Positions 6,258 to 8,922 of a stretch of 8,922 bases of DNA are shown in pieces; within the stretch, counting starts at the first letter, position 1; every line of letters begins with the position of its first letter. The stretch lies in assembly GCA_964625865.1 (NCBI GenBank), contig CAZVEV010000264.1:1-8922 (forward strand), read 5' to 3'. The position numbers and the translations under genes are program-made. This stretch comes from CAZVEV01 sp964625865. Its GTDB lineage: Bacteria; Planctomycetota; Phycisphaerae; SM23-33. The notes under the pieces are model-generated. The model saw only the letters and a program-made list of their open reading frames with translations, did no database searches and was not told the DNA's origin.

Positions 6258-6303
6258 CGTGCGCCAGGTCGATTGGCGCACGACGTACGTGACGTGCACG
6301 GTT
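6255..6303. other. Stem-loop with a competing longer stem
   Basis: CGTGCGCCA (6258-6266) pairs perfectly with TGGCGCACG (6274-6282) around a 7-nt loop. AACCGTGC (6255-6262) pairs perfectly with GCACGGTT (6296-6303). The two stems share bases 6258-6262, so full formation of one limits the other. Such mutually exclusive pairing is seen in regulatory leaders, and a terminator-like hairpin follows at 6309 on the plus strand. No known riboswitch class was recognised. Confidence 0.5.
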
Positions 6304-6368
6304 TAGCGGCGGGGCATCGCCCCGCGTTTTCTCTTGCGCATCCGCCGCATTCTCAAAGAGTTGTGCAT
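6303..6368 (-). CDS. Possible 21-residue basic small ORF
   Basis: A minus-strand ATG at 6368 follows AAGGAGG with 3 nt between, or AGGAGA if read closer. It opens a 21-codon frame ending in TAA at 6303-6305. The product would be very basic (RMRRMRKRKR in the middle). It overlaps the terminator-like hairpin and ends at the competing stem, an arrangement that resembles a leader peptide. With so short a frame chance is a real explanation, the spacing is tight, and nothing else supports expression. Confidence 0.2.
   Translation of the reverse strand: MHNSLRMRRMRKRKRGAMPRR
6309..6330 (+). terminator. Terminator-like hairpin with a short T-tract
   Basis: GCGGGGC (6309-6315), loop ATC, then GCCCCGC (6319-6325) is followed by GTTTT (6326-6330). 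This is a GC-only 7-bp stem with a short T run on the plus strand. No plus-strand protein gene ends before it. It could end a short untranslated transcript from the structured region, or act as an attenuator ahead of the gene at 6533. Confidence 0.5.
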
Positions 6369-6532
6369 TCTCCTCCTTGCCGACCCGCCCGGCGAACTCA
6401 TCTTTTTCCCCGTCGCGGACCCGAATCGGCGGGGCGTTGACGTAATCCCTTCCGGACGGGCGACGGCGGGAAGCGGTCCCAGCCGGTTGAGCGAGGCCCG
6501 TTGACAACGACACCAGCGAAAGGAGCTGAATC

Positions 6533-7093
6533 ATGAACACCAGCGCATGGATGATCGCGACGGTCGTACTGGCCGGCATGTTAGTCGGGTGCGCGGGGAC
6601 CAGGAAATACGACCTCGAACTGCGCCACGCCCACGGGGCCCTCGAAGCGGACTTCCCCGAACTGGCCGAGACGCACCTGGACAAAGCCGACTCCATCGCC
6701 ACCGACCGCAAGCTGACCCCCGACGGGCGGGCCACCCTCCTCCGCGCCGAGGCCAGACTCCAGGAAGGCGACCCGGTCGGCGCCCGCGAGTTGGCCCAGG
6801 CGGTGGCTGAGAATCACGTGCCCGGTACGCGGCGGCGGGCGCAGGCGGAGGAGGTCCTCGCCAAGGCCGACATCCGACAGGGCCGCTTCGCCGACGCCCG
6901 CGCCCACCTGACCGAGGCCCATCGCAGCTACGCGTTCGAGCCGGACAGGCGCCGCGCGGGCGACCTGCTGCACCTGGTCCGCGGGCTGGAGGCCTACGCG
7001 CGGGGCCAGGTTGCCGAAGCCCGCGATCACTGGCGGGCCATCGACGATCCGGACCTGAAGCTGTCGATCAGCATGAACACCGAGGCCAACTGA
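6533..7093 (+). CDS. Lipoprotein with TPR-like helical repeats
   Basis: The 186-aa product starts with a lipoprotein signal: a hydrophobic core (about residues 7-18) and a lipobox LVGC with Cys20 as the lipidated residue. The mature part is almost all helix and shows repeating A-L-x-x-G patterns of TPR type, for example LRAEARLQEGDPVGARELA (about 69-87), ADIRQGRFADARAHLTEA (about 109-126) and GLEAYARGQVAEARDHW (about 145-161). TPR proteins usually act as protein-binding scaffolds, so a role as an envelope adaptor is likely, though no partner is known. The start has AAAGGAG 7 nt upstream. It is the first gene of a close cluster, 34 nt before the next. Family-level identity was not recognised. 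Confidence 0.85.
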   Translation: MNTSAWMIATVVLAGMLVGCAGTRKYDLELRHAHGALEADFPELAETHLDKADSIATDRKLTPDGRATLLRAEARLQEGDPVGARELAQAVAENHVPGTRRRAQAEEVLAKADIRQGRFADARAHLTEAHRSYAFEPDRRRAGDLLHLVRGLEAYARGQVAEARDHWRAIDDPDLKLSISMNTEAN

Positions 7094-7127
7094 CCGGCCC
7101 GCAGACCTAGACGAAAGGAGCACGATC

Positions 7128-8153
7128 ATGACGAAGGTACTGAACACAAGGACGCTGGCCGCGGTGATGCTGGCGGTCGCGCTGGCCGGGCCCGCGTGGG
7201 CCGACACCAAGGACACCGAGCAGATCATCGACGTTGCCGGGATCTCGAAGGCCGTCAAGGAATCCACCGAGCCGCTGTACCAGGCGCTGGAAGACACGCA
7301 GCTCAAGCAGCGGTTCGAGTCGGTCAAGGCCCTGTTGGACAAGGGCAACGTCGACAAGGACGAACTGCTGGTCGAGCTGAAGGACCTCAAGGGCGGCATC
7401 GACGCGTTCACGAACAAGTGGGAGTCGATCGTCGAGCCGCTGTGGGCGGGGCAGGACACCCTCGCCCGGGCCGTCGAGAGCATCCGCCGCAAGGTGCCCG
7501 ACCCCGCCAGCGGCGAACTGCCCGCCAAGGTCCAGAAGCTGCTCGACAACTACGACGCGCGCCTCGCGGACCTGGCCAGGCGGATCAAGCAGACCAAAGA
7601 CCCCGTCACGCGAAAACGCCTGACGCGGATCTTCCAGAATCTCCATTCACTGCGCCAGTTCACCGAGCGCCTCGGAAGGGCGGGCATCGAGAAAGCCAAG
7701 ATCCAACTCATGCTCCGCACCGTCCAGGTGCTCTCGCGCCTGCAGGACCAGTTGATGGACGCGACGTTCGAGCTGGAGAAGGTCCGGTCGATCCTGGCCG
7801 GCGAGAGCGAGTTCATCAACGACTACGTCGAGCTGCTGCAGATGGCCCGCACGGCCAACGACCTGGTCGCCACGCTGCGCGACATGCGTCAGCGGGGCAA
7901 GGGCCTCGGCGGCGTGTCGGCCAACGCGGAGAAGGTCCAGAAGATGTCGACCGACGTAGCCAAGGGGCTCGAGGGCCTCAGCAAGAACATCCTCGACGAC
8001 CTGGATCGCGAGCTGGACAAGATCGCGCGCGAAGGCGGCCAGGCGGCGGTGTCGACCGCCACGTCGACTGCCGCCCCCGCACCGGAACTGACGGTCGAGA
8101 TCGAACGGTACAGCCAGTGGAAGCTGGTCAAGAGCGAAGTGATTATCGAATGA
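7128..8153 (+). CDS. Secreted, Cys-free helical (coiled-coil) protein, function unknown
   Basis: The 341-aa protein has a clear signal peptide (hydrophobic core at about residues 10-21, cleavage after AWA25). The mature chain is nearly all predicted helix with heptad-like spacing, for example LDNYDARLADLARRIKQ (about 139-155) and LSRLQDQLMDATFELEKVRS (about 202-221), and contains no cysteine. A Pro/Ala/Thr-rich linker (about 306-323) leads to a short hydrophobic and charged tail (YSQWKLVKSEVIIE). The form suggests an elongated periplasmic or surface protein that binds other proteins, but I recognise no family. AAAGGAG is 7 nt before the ATG, and its leader nearly copies those of the genes on either side. 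Cotranscription with the lipoprotein is likely. Confidence 0.85.
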   Translation: MTKVLNTRTLAAVMLAVALAGPAWADTKDTEQIIDVAGISKAVKESTEPLYQALEDTQLKQRFESVKALLDKGNVDKDELLVELKDLKGGIDAFTNKWESIVEPLWAGQDTLARAVESIRRKVPDPASGELPAKVQKLLDNYDARLADLARRIKQTKDPVTRKRLTRIFQNLHSLRQFTERLGRAGIEKAKIQLMLRTVQVLSRLQDQLMDATFELEKVRSILAGESEFINDYVELLQMARTANDLVATLRDMRQRGKGLGGVSANAEKVQKMSTDVAKGLEGLSKNILDDLDRELDKIAREGGQAAVSTATSTAAPAPELTVEIERYSQWKLVKSEVIIE

Positions 8154-8162
8154 ACCCCGTGC

Positions 8163-8181
8163 CACGGGCTTCCAGCCCGTG
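8163..8181. repeat. REP-like palindrome inside the cluster
   Basis: CACGGGCT and AGCCCGTG form a perfect 8-bp stem with loop TCC, 9 nt after one stop codon and 25 nt before the next start. There is no T-tract, so termination is unlikely. The motif resembles a dispersed palindrome that I recall from planctomycete-like genomes, where antisense translation gives VTGWKPVARG. In an mRNA it could stabilise the upstream part or reduce readthrough. Confidence 0.6.
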
Positions 8182-8206
8182 ACGCTGAACGACAAGGAGA
8201 ACGATC

Positions 8207-8725
8207 ATGAAGACGGTATTGAGAGTAAGCGTTGCGTTGGCGGCGGTGGGGCTGTGTGGTGCCGTCGCGACGGCCCAGCCGGCGGCCTCGCCGGGCGAGA
8301 CGATGGGCAAGGCCGACGCCGTCCAGGCCGATCGCGCGGTGTACGACCGCCTGCTGCGAGCGATTCGCGAGGACCGTGCGGCGCTGTCGCGGGCCTACAC
8401 CAGCGGTGTGGCCGAAGCCCGCGCACGCGGCGGCCAGCCCCCCGCAGCCCGCCGGGCGGAGATTCTCGCCCTGCGCGAGCGGATCGACCGCAACTCGGTT
8501 CGCCTGATGCTGGTGGCGGGCCGGCACGGCTGGCCCGTGCCGGAGACCTCCGCCGTGGCGCCCGCGGCGGGACCCGTCGCCCGGAACGACGACGCTCGCG
8601 CCAAACTGGTTCCCCCCGATCCGGTGATCAGCGAGGTCCTGTCCGCCGATGCCCGCAAGCTGGCCGGCAAGCTGCGCCTGCCGGTGATCACGCTGGCGGC
8701 TGCGCCGGCCAGGAAGCGGAGCTAA
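8207..8725 (+). CDS. Small secreted protein, function unknown
   Basis: The 172-aa protein has a signal peptide with a hydrophobic core (about residues 5-21) and a likely cleavage site after ATA23. The mature part begins with a Pro/Ala-rich stretch, then a charged helical section (about 35-110, with YDRLLRAIREDRAALSRAY and later RRAEILALRERIDRNSVRLM) and a low-complexity Pro/Ala tail rich in basic residues at the end. I recognise no domain. AAGGAG lies 7 nt before the ATG. Its context, in a run of exported proteins, points to an envelope role shared with the two genes before it. The coding call rests on the signal peptide, ribosome site and spacing. Confidence 0.78.
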   Translation: MKTVLRVSVALAAVGLCGAVATAQPAASPGETMGKADAVQADRAVYDRLLRAIREDRAALSRAYTSGVAEARARGGQPPAARRAEILALRERIDRNSVRLMLVAGRHGWPVPETSAVAPAAGPVARNDDARAKLVPPDPVISEVLSADARKLAGKLRLPVITLAAAPARKRS

Positions 8726-8729
8726 GACC

Positions 8730-8922
8730 ATGATCCGCCTGATCCTCGACAACTGCGGCGTCCTGGCCGTGCCACAACTGGCGCTGTCGGTGCTGACGCT
8801 CAGCGTGCTGGCCGGTTACCTGGTGGCGTGGCGCCGGGGGGGGGTTGGGCCCCGCGCCCCCCCCAGGGGGCGCACCCGGGGGGCCCGGGGGGGGGTGAGC
8901 ACGCCCCCGGGGCGGGGGGGGG
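8730..8922 (+). CDS. Start of a membrane protein, cut by the window end
   Basis: An ATG at 8730 lies 4 nt after the previous stop, with GGAG (8718-8721) 8 nt before it, inside the end of the upstream gene. The first 36 residues are credible: VPQLALSVLTLSVLAGYLV (about 14-32) is a transmembrane helix, followed by WRR. Beyond residue 36 the frame enters G/C homopolymers and becomes Gly/Pro/Arg-rich, which is probably not real protein sequence. There is no stop before the end. The family cannot be named from this fragment. It extends the envelope-protein cluster and would anchor it in the inner membrane. Confidence 0.55.
   Translation, partial: MIRLILDNCGVLAVPQLALSVLTLSVLAGYLVAWRRGGVGPRAPPRGRTRGARGGVSTPPGRGG
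8836..8922. other. G/C homopolymer stretch at the window end
   Basis: From a run of nine G at 8836 onward the sequence is nearly all G and C in long runs, with very few A or T, unlike anything else in the window. It breaks a plausible membrane-protein frame. This looks like poor sequence or assembly at a contig edge rather than biology. Confidence 0.75.

Larger units (their letters stand above)
5904..6532. other. Divergent intergenic region of 629 nt rich in dyads
   Basis: This gap separates the minus-strand secreted protein from the plus-strand envelope cluster and should hold promoters for both. On the minus strand TACAAT (6000-5995) could be a -10 for the gene starting at 5903, but no good -35 precedes it. 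An exact TTGACA at 6501-6506 lacks a -10. The best supported content is structural: inverted repeats at 6097-6112, 6120-6140 (CCACGC and GCGTGG), 6229-6253, 6258-6282 and 6309-6325. No convincing protein gene is seen. Confidence 0.6.

Noticed and set aside
5904..6299. N-terminal extension of the secreted protein up to 6299
   Set aside because: It would bury a clear signal peptide and a good ribosome-binding site at 5903, and the extra residues look like translated intergenic DNA.
6501..6506. TTGACA as the -35 of a promoter for the lipoprotein cluster
   Set aside because: A -10 at normal spacing would fall on the ribosome-binding site, and no suitable hexamer is there.
6130..6735. 201-aa minus-strand ORF with an internal signal-peptide-like start (MIQLLSLVSLSTGLAQ)
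   Set aside because: It overlaps the start of the better supported lipoprotein gene, its internal start has no ribosome-binding site, and it runs through several palindromes.

Overview
The window is GC-rich bacterial DNA (lowest GC in the toxin-antitoxin block at about 4055-4750). No rRNA, tRNA or CRISPR array is visible. The organism cannot be fixed from the sequence. A short palindromic repeat at 8163-8181, of a type I associate with Planctomycetes-like genomes, and the large share of unfamiliar exported proteins fit a planctomycete or a related PVC-group bacterium, but this is a weak inference. The right end (8836-8922) degenerates into G/C homopolymers and looks like poor sequence at a contig end.

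Layout, left to right. (1) 99-2302, minus strand: a phage DNA-packaging pair. A TerS-like protein with two helix-turn-helix (HTH) units overlaps by 4 nt a large terminase TerL with ATPase and RNase H-like nuclease motifs. Portal and head genes would be expected beyond base 1. (2) 2303-2652: a divergent intergenic region with two 74-nt direct repeats around a perfect 14-bp palindrome, directly upstream of terS. This is a candidate packaging (cos/pac) or TerS-binding site. (3) 2653-3987, plus: a membrane protein joining a GIDE-like region to a LemA domain. (4) 4055-4725, minus: a HigB/HigA-type toxin-antitoxin operon whose promoter predicts a leaderless mRNA, with an imperfect operator over the -10. 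(5) 4815-5903, minus: a secreted protein with an Arg/Glu-rich linker and three related beta-rich repeats, not recognised.

(6) 5904-6532 separates divergent genes and is crowded with dyads: a 16-bp near-palindrome, a 39-nt element also found at 38-76, a 9-bp stem-loop competing with a longer stem, and a terminator-like hairpin on the plus strand. The 39-nt element can fold into a bulged hairpin in which one base pair changes on both sides between the two copies. (7) 6533-8922, plus: a tight gene cluster of envelope proteins, made of a lipoprotein with TPR-like helices, a Cys-free secreted helical protein, a small secreted protein, and the start of a membrane protein that runs off the window. 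The first three share nearly the same ribosome-binding leader.

The left part looks like the edge of a prophage or prophage remnant with accessory genes beside it. The right part looks like a chromosomal operon for an uncharacterised envelope function. No single known system links the two halves.
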